Source: Chionoecetes opilio
Lineage: Eukaryota > Arthropoda > Malacostraca > Decapoda > Majidae
DNA: 64,000 nt
Reading direction: 5' to 3'
Assembly: GCA_016584305.1 (NCBI GenBank)
Contig: JACEEZ010019088.1
Coordinates: 155,779-219,778 of the forward strand
Shown: positions 31,521 to 42,612 of the stretch, in pieces
Position numbering within the stretch: the stretch's first letter is position 1
Layout of the letters: each line of letters opens with the position of its first letter
The notes under the pieces: generated by a model
What the model saw: only the letters and a program-made list of their open reading frames with translations
What the model was told of the DNA's origin: nothing
Databases searched by the model: none
Made by a program: the position numbers and the translations under genes

Positions 31521-33720
31521 GACCGGCGCCCAAAGAAGGAGGTCGCCGAAGGGCGGTAGGGCAATCCAGGGCCAAGAAAGACCGTTTCGGACCCCCCTGG
31601 CGGTCCACCTCTCTGCGGCCCAGGCTGCCCGAAACCCGGACAGGGGCCCCTTTGGGAAGGAAGGCTCAGAAGCGAGAGCGACCCTTGGGGGAAAGGGCTT
31701 GTGGACAGTAGCGGGCCCCGAGCGAAAGGCCCGAGACCCAGACCCCCTGAACCCGGAAGGCCACCCCAAATGGGACGACGAGGATCCTGGGGGCCATCCA
31801 CACGGGGTGAGCACTCCTGGACTGCCCCTCCCGACGAAAAGAGCCACCGACGAACACCTGCTGGACCCCCTCCCGGAACCCCCCGGCGAGACGGTCTGGG
31901 GGCCGGAGTAGGACACCAGAGTGACGGTGGGGGGGATAGAGGCGAGACACTGCTGCAAGGAGGGCTCCGACAAGACCTCCGAATCGAAGGGACTAATCCG
32001 GAGAATCTGCTGTCGAGTCAGCTCCGGCAGGCCCCGAAAGGCCTCGCGCCGAAAAGCCAAGCGGGCAGTGACGGCCCTGTCAATGGCAGGGCAGACCGTC
32101 GGGAGGAGGGAGGCGCCGACACGCATTACAGGCGGTCGACAAAGCCCGACAGACATCCGACCGGGAGGCCGGGGAGAGGGAAGGGTGATCCACGGCGAGG
32201 GAGGAGAGCCAGTCCGCCAGCTGACTGAAGAAGGCAACCCGAAGAGGTCAACAGGGAGGCGTGTTGCCGCTCCTGAAAGTCCGGCGAAAAAGCCCTCCTT
32301 CACCCGGTTAAGCCCGCCAAGGGAGGTCCTTGGCAGAAAGCCGGACACCCGGGAGGAAATCAGCCATCACACGTGGAAAGCCACCAGAGGCCGGGAGAAC
32401 CGGGATCGGGGCCCAGGACGGAGAAGGACCCCGGTTCACACTGGGGTACCCGCTTTTCCACACTTCGGCAGGGTCCAGGCCGGCCTTCATTTCCCGGGCA
32501 ACCGTTTTCTGGCCCCCGAGAGAAAGCCACCTGGCATCCTGGCTTCCCTCCACGCACGGGGAAACCATCCCTGACCAAACTAGGCTCAGCCAGTAAGGAG
32601 GCCAGAGCATCTAAAGCGGCCGCCGAAGAAACCGCAGGCTGCTTCGAGGGAGCGTCCAGGCGAGAGAAAGGAATCCGGCGGTAGAGGTAGGACTCCTGTC
32701 CCCCGTCCTCCCGGGAGCGACCGCACCTCCAAGTCCGGAACTGGGCCCCACGAGCCGTCCCCCAGACGACCGATGGCAACAAACCGCCCGTCAACCGTCT
32801 CACAAGCAATCGACGGCGGCATCGGTGCCCAGGTAAACAGGACGGAGGAAGAAGGAGGGGTCCCAAGGCTCCTCCGCAGCGGGACGAGGGGAAGTGCACT
32901 TAGAAGGCACCTCAGAAGAAAAGGCGGAGGAAGGGCCCGGCGGACAGGAATCCGGGGGGCGGAAGTCCCCGAACCGTCGTCGCTTGGGGACGGGGTAAGG
33001 GCAGCATCCTCTTCCCGTCGGAGCACACCAGGTAGTCATCCTCGACTACCACAGACTCAGAAAGGGGCCACCGGTGAGAGGGAAGCAGGCGATGGGGACC
33101 TGCGACGCCTCGGCGTCGGAGAATGGGACCCAGAAGTTAAATGGACCTCCATTCTTGCCATGAAGGAGTTCACTGAAGTCATCCAAGCCGAAAAACCCCG
33201 GAGGCAAAAGGAGGTGAGGGTGGGAAGGCCCAGGAGACGCCTGACCAGCCCGTAGGAGCCACAGACCCACCCCGGGAAGTCCCTCGACCTGGGAGTCGCG
33301 GTCATGGTGAGGGACTGAGGAGACCGCCAGATCTTGCTCCACCGTCGCACGATCGACGCCGAGCTCATGGAAGCAGAGGCAGGGGGTCGGGAGGTGCGAG
33401 ACAGGAGGAGATGGACGACTTGGCGAGGCCCAGCCGAAACCCAGAGACCGGTCCGCCCAGGACAGACGGAAGTGGCTGCGTTGGCGAGACCTTTAAAGCC
33501 TTTGACCACCACTCCTTGAGGTCAGCATAGGCCTCGCCGGTAAAGCAGGGCACACCCCCTCCGGGAGGATGACCGCAGCCCCTCCACAGCATACCGGGCA
33601 ATCGGCGGGACGAAAAAGGTCCGACAGAAGGCACGGGGCGTGCGAGGAGCAGAGCTTGTGGCCTCGGGACCTAAAAAAACACCGAGCAAGCCTGGGGCCT
33701 CACAATTGATCCGCTGGAAA
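31520..33720 (-). pseudogene. DIRS gag-like region
   Basis: GC-rich and frame-broken. Near 33600-33700 a Cys-containing stretch (PRAFCRTFF, RYAVEG) is followed by GEAYADLKEWW. Near 31900-32300 a longer open stretch carries LPELTRQQILRISPFDSEV. The position upstream of RT and the lack of enzymatic motifs suggest the DIRS structural ORF. I recognise no domain with certainty. Confidence 0.5.
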
Positions 33721-33879
33721 TGAAGGGTAAAACAGTGAGAGGGAAAGGGACTAGACGCAACACGAAACGCCCCCAAACCCCCACCCGCATCGCACACGCA
33801 CTGCCCGACCCCCAGGTAAGTGGATGGTCGGGGGAGGGGGGGGGGTCGACATGGCAGCCAGGGACCGCTCAACTCCCAT

Positions 33880-34400
33880 ACCCGGCCCATGGGAGGGTCC
33901 CGGGGGGGGGGGAGCGGGGAGGGTTGGGCACCAGCAAGAGCGACGTAACCCCTCCGCCCATCTCAGCGCACACGTGGGAGGCCAGGGGCGTGGCAGACCA
34001 GGGACCACCAAACCCCCGCACCAGCCCTTTGGGAGGGTCCGGGTGGGGGGTGGGGGTGCTGGGTGAACAACGTAACCATCCGCCCATCTCAGGGTTACAC
34101 GTGGCAGGGCCAGGGACCACCAAACCCCCCGCCCAGCCCTTGGGAGGGTCCGGGGGGGGGGGGGGGGGGGGCGTGGCTGGGGGAAGCTACGTAACCAGCC
34201 GCACATCTCAGCTTACACGTGGCAGACCAGGGACCACCAAACCCCCGCACCCGCCCTTGGGAGGTCCGGGCGGGGGTGGGGCGTGGCTGGGAGAACTACG
34301 TAACCATCCGCCCATCTCAGCTTACACGTGGCAGACCAGGACCACCAAACCCCCCGCACCAGCCCTTGGGAGGGTCCCGGGGGGGGGGGGGGGGCGTGGC
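33880..34400 (-). repeat. tandem repeat in DIRS leader, unit about 110-120 bp
   Basis: Five units, each with CCTTGGGAGGG(T)CCGGG, a G-run, GGCGTGGCTGG, TACGTAACCA and CACGTGGCAGACCAGGG. They lie between the gag-like region and the right terminal repeat. Confidence 0.9.
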
Positions 34401-34760
34401 TGTGTGAACACGAAACCGTACAGGTGTCAGGCCAGGGACACCCTGGCGGGGGAAAAAATGGCCCCGGGGAAAAGGGTGAAAAACCGCGCCCCTGGGGCGT
34501 AGCTTAACACCACAGACCAGACACCAGCCGAATAAAATATTTAAGACACAGCTGGGCCCGGACCAGGGATGAAGAATAAACTACACTCATGCCCGTGAAC
34601 CCTACAGAAGGATTACGAAGCATGAATGGGTAAAAACTTCACACACACCCACATAAACACGAAAAAACAGCAGGTGCTCACCATATGGCCTGAAGAGAGA
34701 CAACACGTGTTACAGGAGACGTCAGCAGGTGTTGACTCGATGAAGGCAAAATTAAGAATG

Positions 34761-34951
34761 ATAGCTCCGGGCCGGCTGGCGGACCGCCGGCCTCGGTAGG
34801 ATTGGCACGGCGTTGCCCGACGTGTGTTTCTTTTTTTTTCAGATCTGAGTGTAGCCTGGTTATACTAACCAGATGTGGGTATTGGTTGCCTGTATACCCA
34901 GGGTTTGCCCTGGGTGGCGATCTTTCCTATCCTATAGCTTAGTGCACTAGC
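34761..34951 (-). repeat. DIRS inverted terminal repeat, right
   Basis: Inverted partner of 28302-28497. The outer 16 bp continue to CTAAGGGGACCTAAAA. Confidence 0.9.
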
Positions 34952-34967
34952 TCTAAGGGGACCTAAA

Positions 34968-35165
34968 AAAAGATCATATGCAGTAATAAGAATGCACTTC
35001 TGGATCTAACAAACATGCACAGATAAGATGAACCATTGTATCCAGGAAGGATTTTATGAACGCCCAGTTGTCGCCCAGTAGCTTAAAATTGTTCTTACTG
35101 GGCAACAGTTTTCCATCACTGGGAGACATTTTGGTCGCCCAGTTATGATGTTAAAAAATGCACTG
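34968..35165 (+). mobile_element. hAT-type MITE right end
   Basis: It runs from GATCATATGCAGTAATAAG to TTAAAAAATGCACTG, the inverted form of the CAGTGCATTTTTTAA left end. It is followed by GGCCCAGA. The same sequence lies at 45097-45301. Confidence 0.85.
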
Positions 35166-35368
35166 GGCCCAGAACGTAATTTCCATTGTAATTTGGGTAC
35201 CATTAGACGAGTTTTAATGAATATAAGCAATGTTTTATAGATATGAACTGTTTAGTATCCTTGTCCATTAACTAATTTGGTATATTAAGTTACTCTTTCG
35301 CTATTTTATGGCTAACAACAGACGATTTTTCACATAGCAAAGGAAAGATCTGGGCGTGAAGGGGTTAA
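35166..35368 (+). mobile_element. TTAA-type MITE, 3' part
   Basis: It begins in mid-element (GGCCCAGAACGTAATTTCC) and ends GTGAAGGGGTTAA. The missing first 20 bases are found at 42451-42470. It matches the complete copies at 48765 and 52365. Confidence 0.85.
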
Positions 35369-36446
<1,078 letters not shown>

Positions 36447-37116
36447 AGCCCCGTCCACACTACCACTCACCACCGTCGGCGCTTGCCGTCGAACAGTGTT
36501 CGTCACTCAAAAGTGGCAGTGTGGACAACGATGCCGACGAGCAAAATTTAACCGTCGGCGCTGCCCGCCAACATTCAGCAGGTTTAATATTGGGCGGGCA
36601 TGCCCGTCACTCACGGATCAGCGCCAAACACATGCTTCAAGTTATCGGCAGTTTTCACTATCTAGATATTTTTGCATTGCTATGTACCGTATACCATCAG
36701 AACCAAGAAAGTCAGCTGATTACGAATATGTGATCAAAAATTAAATGGGAGAAATGGTCGGGAAATTGCAGAGTTGAAGACAAAAAAGTGAGAAAAATGT
36801 TTATACACTATTTCTTTTTGCTATATTTTTTAGAATACACAAAAAGGTTTTCGTATATTTTTCTTGCTTATGATATGCAGAAATGTGTCATGAAGATGAG
36901 AGTCGGGTCAGTTTTTCTAAACCTCCTGTGGTTATTTCATAATCTCGAGTGAGAGTACACGATATGCAGAAAACATGACTCTCACTTTGAAATCAGGAAG
37001 CGCGCTGACCGCCGAACAAAACCGTTCGTGTGGACACAACCCTGGCAACGGCGCTTCCCGTCGGCAAGCACCGACGGCAAGCACCGACGGTGTTGAGTGG
37101 TAGTGTGGACGGGGCT
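36447..37116. mobile_element. PIF/Harbinger-type MITE, TAA target site
   Basis: The ends AGCCCCGTCCACACTACCAC and the inverted right end are flanked by TAA (36444-36446, 37117-37119). The TIRs extend about 45 bp to CCGTCGGxGCTTGCCG. It is 670 bp with no transposase. Confidence 0.85.
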
Positions 37117-37690
37117 TAACAACCCAAAATGGTTTAGGAAAGCAGTGGAACAGAAATTAAAAGATATATGGATAACAACTTGGTATAGAAATGTAACAAG
37201 CAGAGGCATTTATAGTAGATATAAGATGTATAAAGAAGTTTATGGGATTGAAGAGTATTTAGCCAAACTAAATAAAACTAATCGTATATATCTCTAACTA
37301 AATTCCGCACAGGAAATAATCAGCTGCCAATTATTACTGGAAGACATAGTCAAATAAGCAGGGCAGAGCGTTATTGTACTCAATGTAATGACGGACAACT
37401 AGGCGATGGATATCATGTTCTGTTGCAATGTCAAAATGAGGACATTTTTCAGTTAAGACGCAGATAGATACCAGAGTATTACAGGTTACGCCCAAAGCAC
37501 TCTAAATTTACAATGTTAATGCAGAGCAACAATGTAAAGATATTAACAAATTTAGCGCAATTTGAAAATGCTTTGATTAGATTGTTTCGACCAGTTTTTT
37601 GTTATGAATGTGTACAGATATTACACAGGAGCTGTCCTCCATACTTTATAGAAAGTCTGAGCAAATAAATATATTCTATTCTATTCTATT
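37117..37690 (+). pseudogene. LINE ORF2 C-terminal fragment
   Basis: The frames read WFRKAVEQKLKDIW and, after a frameshift near 37290, CTQCNDGQLGDGYHVLLQC, a C-x2-C...H-x4-C knuckle of the kind that ends LINE ORF2 proteins, as in the element at 44652. The 3' tail is (TATTC)n at about 37671-37690. The 5' side is cut at the Harbinger-type MITE. Confidence 0.7.
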
Positions 37691-37712
37691 ATATTCACAC
37701 ACACACACACAC

Positions 37713-37796
37713 ACTAAGGATGAATGATAAAATGCAGCAATGGAGACGGGGCCATACGATTGTAGTTCAGGCCCTGTAAAATACAACTAGATGAAT

Positions 37797-37866
<70 letters not shown>
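37713..37866 (+). mobile_element. 3' part of tRNA-Val SINE with (CA)n tail
   Basis: CTAAGGATGAATGATAAAAT through GGAGACGGGGCCATACGA to CAACTAGATGAATAC matches the end of the SINE at 62993. It is followed by about 33 CA units. Confidence 0.85.
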
Positions 37867-37870
<4 letters not shown>

Positions 37871-38274
37871 AGCGACACACACACACACTATAAGCGAGTA
37901 ATCAAGCCGTGGGGGAATGACGGGAAAAAGCGGGAAACCTATAGGGTGGAACAGAGTACCATATTTGGTACTTTGGGGTGGAAGGGGGCGGGGCTTAATC
38001 CCGTGTAGCCCAAGCCTTCATCTGCATCTGAGGCCCCGGAGCTTCCCGTGCGGTATAGGAACCGTGACAGGTTGGAGTTACAGGTTGGAGTTAGCGACAC
38101 TCTCTCGACCAATCACGTTGCAGCGTTAATATCTTGACTACTGAGTACTGTCTCAAGCTCGTGTTAACAGATTGGAGTTAGTCGCCTCTTGGATCCATTA
38201 ATTAAAAAAAGATCCTTAATATTGCGGGGTATGGTGTGAAGCGAGATCTGTGGTTCAGCATCAAACTGTCGACG

Positions 38275-40170
38275 ATGACATCTGAGTGGAATATATTGTG
38301 TTCCAACATGGGAGTGGCCGGCAAGGCTACCTTCTCGGAGGTGAAGAAGGCGTACCACAGGCAAGCCCTCCTGCTGCATCCTGACAAGAATCCCGACGAT
38401 ACCAAGAACGCCACTGCGCGATTCCAGGAGCTTCAGGCAGCTTTCCGTCGTCTCTGCGAGCTAGAGGAGAGCAAGAGTAAAGGCGGTGACGCGCTGTTGA
38501 GGCAGCAGAGAATGTAGAAGGAGAGGGAGAGGCAGCGAGCCGCAGCCTGCAGGCGCAAGGGAGCACCTTGCAAGGAAGGATGGTTCGGGCAACACGAGGA
38601 AAACGCGGGGCGGCGCAGCACTCCCAAGAAACGTTTTGCGGAGCGCAACCCGGCAGATAAGCTCGAGGAACAGCGAAGGCAAAGGAAAGAGAAGAGTCGT
38701 CAACGAAAAGAAGAGCAGGAAAGGTTTAGACTTTTTTCCGAGAAACAGAGAATTCGACAACAGCAAGAGGCAGAGAGGAGGAGGAAGTTGTAGCGAGAGG
38801 AATAGGAAAATATGCGTATGCATGAGGAAGAAAGAATGAGACATAAGCAGGAGACTGATAGAATAAGGCGTCAACAAATACAAGAAGAAGAAACAAGAAG
38901 AACAGAGCAAGAAGAGACTAAGGCCCGTACCGAGAGTCATGACGGTAGGTGGTAGAACGACGAACGGCAGACCTTCGCTTACCATAAGACGTATAAAAAA
39001 CCCTGTAATTTTGGAACGAAGAGCAGGGACGCGGTGGCGGTCAAGGTTGAAGACACGGCTATCCCCGTGTCTTCGCCGCAACCTTCGATGAATTTTATTA
39101 CATTCCTAATCTGGAGGGATTAAGAGATATGTTAAAAATTTTCTTTGCCAATATGTATTTAAGTATAAGTATAAGATTATTAGGTATTACATATGCGGCA
39201 ATAAGTGATTTTAGTGATAATAATTAAGGAGGTTCAGGATAGAGGGGTGGGTAGTGGCTTGAGCCGTCGCCATCATGAAGGTCGCTGCCAGAACCCGCCA
39301 GGACGGTTCTCTTACCGCATATGTTCACATGAGCGGTAGAGAAACTTACGTATACACGCCTCTACTGTTAATTAACTTCATTAAATATATATTTCACCAA
39401 CTTCATAGCCGATCGCAACGTTTCTGTTGATGTTTTTGATGAGTATAAGGGCAAATTCGCATTATACACTATTTTAGTCGTACGGCTGGCTACGCAATTT
39501 GAAGCAGCACTGTTGCCACTATATTGTCGTAGGCGCGAGATCTCAACCAACCTCCGATGTCGACTCTCGGTAACAAATGGAAGGTTTGCCGTTCGTCGCT
39601 ACCTCGCTGTTCGTCCCTCTACCGCCTTCAACTCTCGGTACGGGCCTAAGCGTCTTGAAAATGAAAAGGCCACCCGACTATTGGCAGAACAAGAAAAGGC
39701 CAAGCGTCTAGAAAGAGAAAAGGCCATCGAACTGTTGGCAGAACAAGAAAAGACCAATCGTCTTGAAAGAGAAAAGGCCACCCGACTGTTGGCAGAACAA
39801 GTAAAGGCCAAGCGTCTAGAGAGAGAAAAGGCCACCCAACTTTTGCTAGAACAAGTAAAGGCCAACCGTCGTGAGAGATAAAAGGCCACCCAACTGTTGG
39901 CAGAACAAGCAGAGGCCAAGCGACGAGGAGTAACGCAGTGGGAAGAGAGAGCAACACCTCACCAAGAGGAAATGTCACATTAGGGAATAAAGCGGCGTAA
40001 TTCTTAGGAAGAAGATATCGAGCAAGAATAGAAGAGGCGCAAAGTTGAGCAACAGGAGGAGGTGCAAACGGTTGAGCAAAGACAAAGAGAGGAAAATAGG
40101 CGACTGTAGTGGTTGGGGCGATCGAGGGAAGAACAAAGAGAGTGAATCGTCACAAAGAAGAAGAAAAGAT
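38275..40170 (+). pseudogene. DnaJ-like protein pseudogene (J domain plus coiled coil)
   Basis: From ATG 38275 the frame shows a J domain: KKAYHRQALLLHPDKNPDD with the HPD motif at about 38377, which in active proteins stimulates Hsp70 ATPase. A long Glu/Arg/Gln/Lys-rich coiled coil follows. In-frame TAG codons occur at 38515, 38791 and 38803. A MITE at 38922-39646 splits the coiled coil, and the same kind of repeat (RLEREKATRLLAEQ, several copies) resumes at 39647 in the proper phase before further stops. No introns are seen, so a processed copy is possible. The Y-x-x-LGV start of helix I is altered (WNILCSNMGV). It is inactive as read. Confidence 0.75.
38922..39646. mobile_element. PIF/Harbinger-type MITE, TAA target site
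   Basis: The ends GGCCCGTACCGAGAGT and the exact inverted right end are flanked by TAA (38919-38921, 39647-39649). The TIR homology continues weakly over the GGTAGG and ACGACGAACGGCA regions. It is inserted in the DnaJ-like pseudogene. Confidence 0.9.
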
Positions 40171-40708
40171 AAGACGGCAACAGGAATCACCCAAGTCACT
40201 GAGGACCAGGCGGAGGCAGCTGCTCAGTGCTCACCCAACGCTGCATGACCTGACAGGCTGACAGCAGCGGCCCTGTCTGACCTGCCACGCTGTGTCTCCG
40301 CCCACTACCTGTTTCAGGATAACGAACCACACACCGAACTGCTGTGTGGTTGTTCTTCCTCTATAATATAGAGACAGCCAGAGCTTGGCCACCGCGCTGT
40401 GGCGCCGGTGACTCACAGCCTCTGGTGGGGCATTAATTAATGTCTGCAGGAGTTGCTTCTGAAAGGCTGCCAGTGCCATGCTATTTCTACCAGCATCATT
40501 ATTATCACTGATTACTGTTACTGTATTACTATCATTATTATTATTACTGTTACCGTTATTACTCTCATTATTATTATTACCATTATTGTTAGCAAGGAGA
40601 AAGGAAGGAAAATGGAGGGAAGGAAGCAGGGAAGAAGGAAAGGGGTGAGGGAGGGAGAGACAAAACCTGGTGTGTCTTGTGGTTCTGATTAGCAGGAACG
40701 AGTGGCGC

Positions 40709-40782
<74 letters not shown>

Positions 40783-41200
40783 CGAGAGCGAGAGCGAGAG
40801 CGAGAGCGAGAGAGAGATGCACCTCTTCCTTGCAGTCAACATATCTAAGTCTGATCTCTAAACTGATAAACTTTCTCTCGGGTTGTGAATGAAAGCGAGT
40901 AAGGCGGCAAACTAAAAGTGCGTATAGGAGAGTGTTGGGGAAGGAATGACGAGGAAGAGAGAGGATGAGAGAAGAGAAAGGAAAAAAAAAAAAAAGGGGA
41001 TGGAAGAGAAAGGCGACAAGCTAAAAGTGCGTATATATAGGAGGGTGTTAGGGAAGGAATGAGGAGGAAAGAGAGAGGAGAGAGAAAAAAAGTAATGAGA
41101 GGGTGAGAAAGGAGGAAGAAGAGAAGGGGATGAAAGAGAAGGAAGGAAGAAGGAATATGAGAAAACGAAGAGAGAGAAGATAAAAAACCCGCCTCTCAAG
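40171..41200. other. no gene; (AG)n tract and purine-rich DNA
   Basis: It contains (AG)n at 40711-40816, grading into (AGCG)n, and then purine-rich AGGAAGGAAG sequence to 41190. The serine-rich and arginine-rich open frames are artefacts of the repeat. ATT/ACT triplets lie at 40495-40590. Confidence 0.8.
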
Positions 41201-42010
41201 TTAAACCCCTTCACGCCAGATATTTCCTTGGCTATATAAAATTGTATGTTTTTAGCCATAAAATTACGAAAAGTAACTGAATATACCAAATTAGCAGTGG
41301 TGGGCGCTGTTAATCAAAAAGTTAACTTCGTTAACCGGTAATCAGTTAATTCTTTAAAAATGTAACGGAAGTTATCGATAAACCGTTAACGTTAATTTTT
41401 ATTCTAGACAAAAAACAAAAAATCTGTTTTTGCTCTAAAATCACCTAAACACACCTTTGAAAAGTGCCAAAACTATAAAATCAGCCTTTATGGGTTTTTT
41501 TTAAGGGCTTTAGAACCCAAAACTATAGGTTTTTTTGCTTTAGAGTTAAACAAAAAAAGCAGATTTTAGTTTTAACTTTAAAAAAAACCTAAAAAAGGCT
41601 GATTTCATAGTTTTGGCCCTGTTTTAGGTTTTTAAAGGCTTTTAGAGCCAGAAAAGGGTGAAAAAAACTTACATGAAACACAATATTAGTATTAAACTAA
41701 AAAAAATATTGATAAAGTATGAAATTTTTGGGTTAGCGGACTTTAGTTAACGGAAGTTAAATGTAACGGAAGTTAATTAGTCCGATAATGATTTCCAAAG
41801 TTAACTTAAAAGTTAAATCATTAACGAAAATGTTAACTTCGTTAATTAACGATTAACGGATTAACGGTTTGGTGCCCACCTTTGCAAATTAGTTAGTGGA
41901 CAAGGATACTAAATAGATCATATCTATAAAATATTGCTTATATTCACTACAAATCGTCTAATGGTAACTAAATTACAATGGAAATTACGTTCTGGGTCTC
42001 AAGGGGTTAA
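41201..42010 (-). mobile_element. TTAA-type MITE interrupted by a hAT-type element
   Basis: The ends are TTAAACCCCTTCACGCC and, inverted, TTAACCCCTTGAGACCC. Inner sequence matches the copies at 48765 and 52365 in reverse orientation. Bases 41295-41892 are a later insertion with its target duplication. TTAA targets and CCCC termini suggest a piggyBac-type derivative. Confidence 0.8.
41295..41884. mobile_element. hAT-type MITE with perfect 8-bp target duplication
   Basis: The ends are CAGTGGTGGGC and GCCCACCTTTG, flanked by CAAATTAG at 41287-41294 and 41885-41892. The subterminal regions carry many GTTAAC/TTAACG motifs. It is 590 bp and non-coding. Confidence 0.9.
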
Positions 42011-42044
42011 GATTCACGTCCTTCAGCCCAGCAAGGAGGACTAA

Positions 42045-42355
42045 GGCGGGGTTCACACTACACGTTTTTGTTGTCCGTGTCTACGTGGGCGTGGCGATCA
42101 GTGATGTCAGAGTGACGTCACTGATCGCCACGCCCACGTAGACGCGGACAAATAATTGGGAGCTCCGAATAATGTGAGGCTGGGACGCACGTCTGTCAAG
42201 GTCAGTGACGTCAACACTGCTCCAGCAGGTGGTCGCGCGGAGCCTGGTTCTAACTTCACAGGCAGGAAGTGACGTCACTGTGACATACTGTGAGTCACTG
42301 ATGACAAGACGCACTTAGACTACGTCCAGCAAAAACGTGAAGTGTGAACCAGGCC
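42045..42355. mobile_element. PIF/Harbinger-type MITE, TAA target site
   Basis: The ends are GGCGGGGTTCACACTACACG and the inverted right end GTGTGAACCAGGCC, with TAA at 42042-42044 and 42356-42358. It contains an internal palindrome around GTGACGTCACTGATCGCCACG (TGACGTCA sites). It is 311 bp. Confidence 0.85.
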
Positions 42356-42450
42356 TAAGCACGCCCCTGAGTGGTGTGCCGACGCGCCCGCCACACTTAC
42401 GACGTAGTATAAAGTTAGTGTAGTTCATAATGCTTACCAGCGATTCAGGA

Positions 42451-42470
42451 TTAACCCCTTGAGGCCCAGA
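42451..42470 (+). mobile_element. TTAA-type MITE, first 20 bp
   Basis: TTAACCCCTTGAGGCCCAGA is the start of the MITE whose remainder is at 35166-35368. GGCCCAGA (42463-42470) is the hAT target duplication. Confidence 0.85.
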
Positions 42471-42590
42471 CAGTGCATTTTTTAAGCAAATCTTACTGGG
42501 CGACATTCTTTGGATATCCAGAAAGGTAAAGGCCTACCTGTTAAAATATAGTTTTTTGGATACATCAACTTCAGCCTTTTGTATGTTGTG
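42471..42590 (+). mobile_element. hAT-type MITE left end (second element)
   Basis: It is nearly identical to 25566-25690. It breaks off at TATGTTGTGTATAA, where a LINE has inserted. Confidence 0.85.
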
Positions 42591-42612
42591 TATAACAAAA
42601 CATACATAATAA

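Larger units (their letters stand above)
28257..34967 (-). mobile_element. DIRS-type (tyrosine recombinase) retrotransposon
   Basis: About 6.7 kb. The hallmarks are all present: inverted terminal repeats (28302-28497 and 34761-34951), an internal complementary region (28578-28672) that joins complements of the two outer ends, and on the minus strand gag-like, RT, RNase H and tyrosine recombinase regions in that order. There are no LTRs or aspartic protease. Replication in this group goes through a circular DNA integrated by the recombinase. The frames are broken many times. Base composition is strikingly GC-rich against the AT-rich surroundings. Confidence 0.9.

Noticed and set aside
28935..34502. 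Many plus-strand frames of 60-260 codons over the DIRS region
   Set aside because: These are shadows caused by high GC content opposite the minus-strand retrotransposon. They have no recognisable domains.
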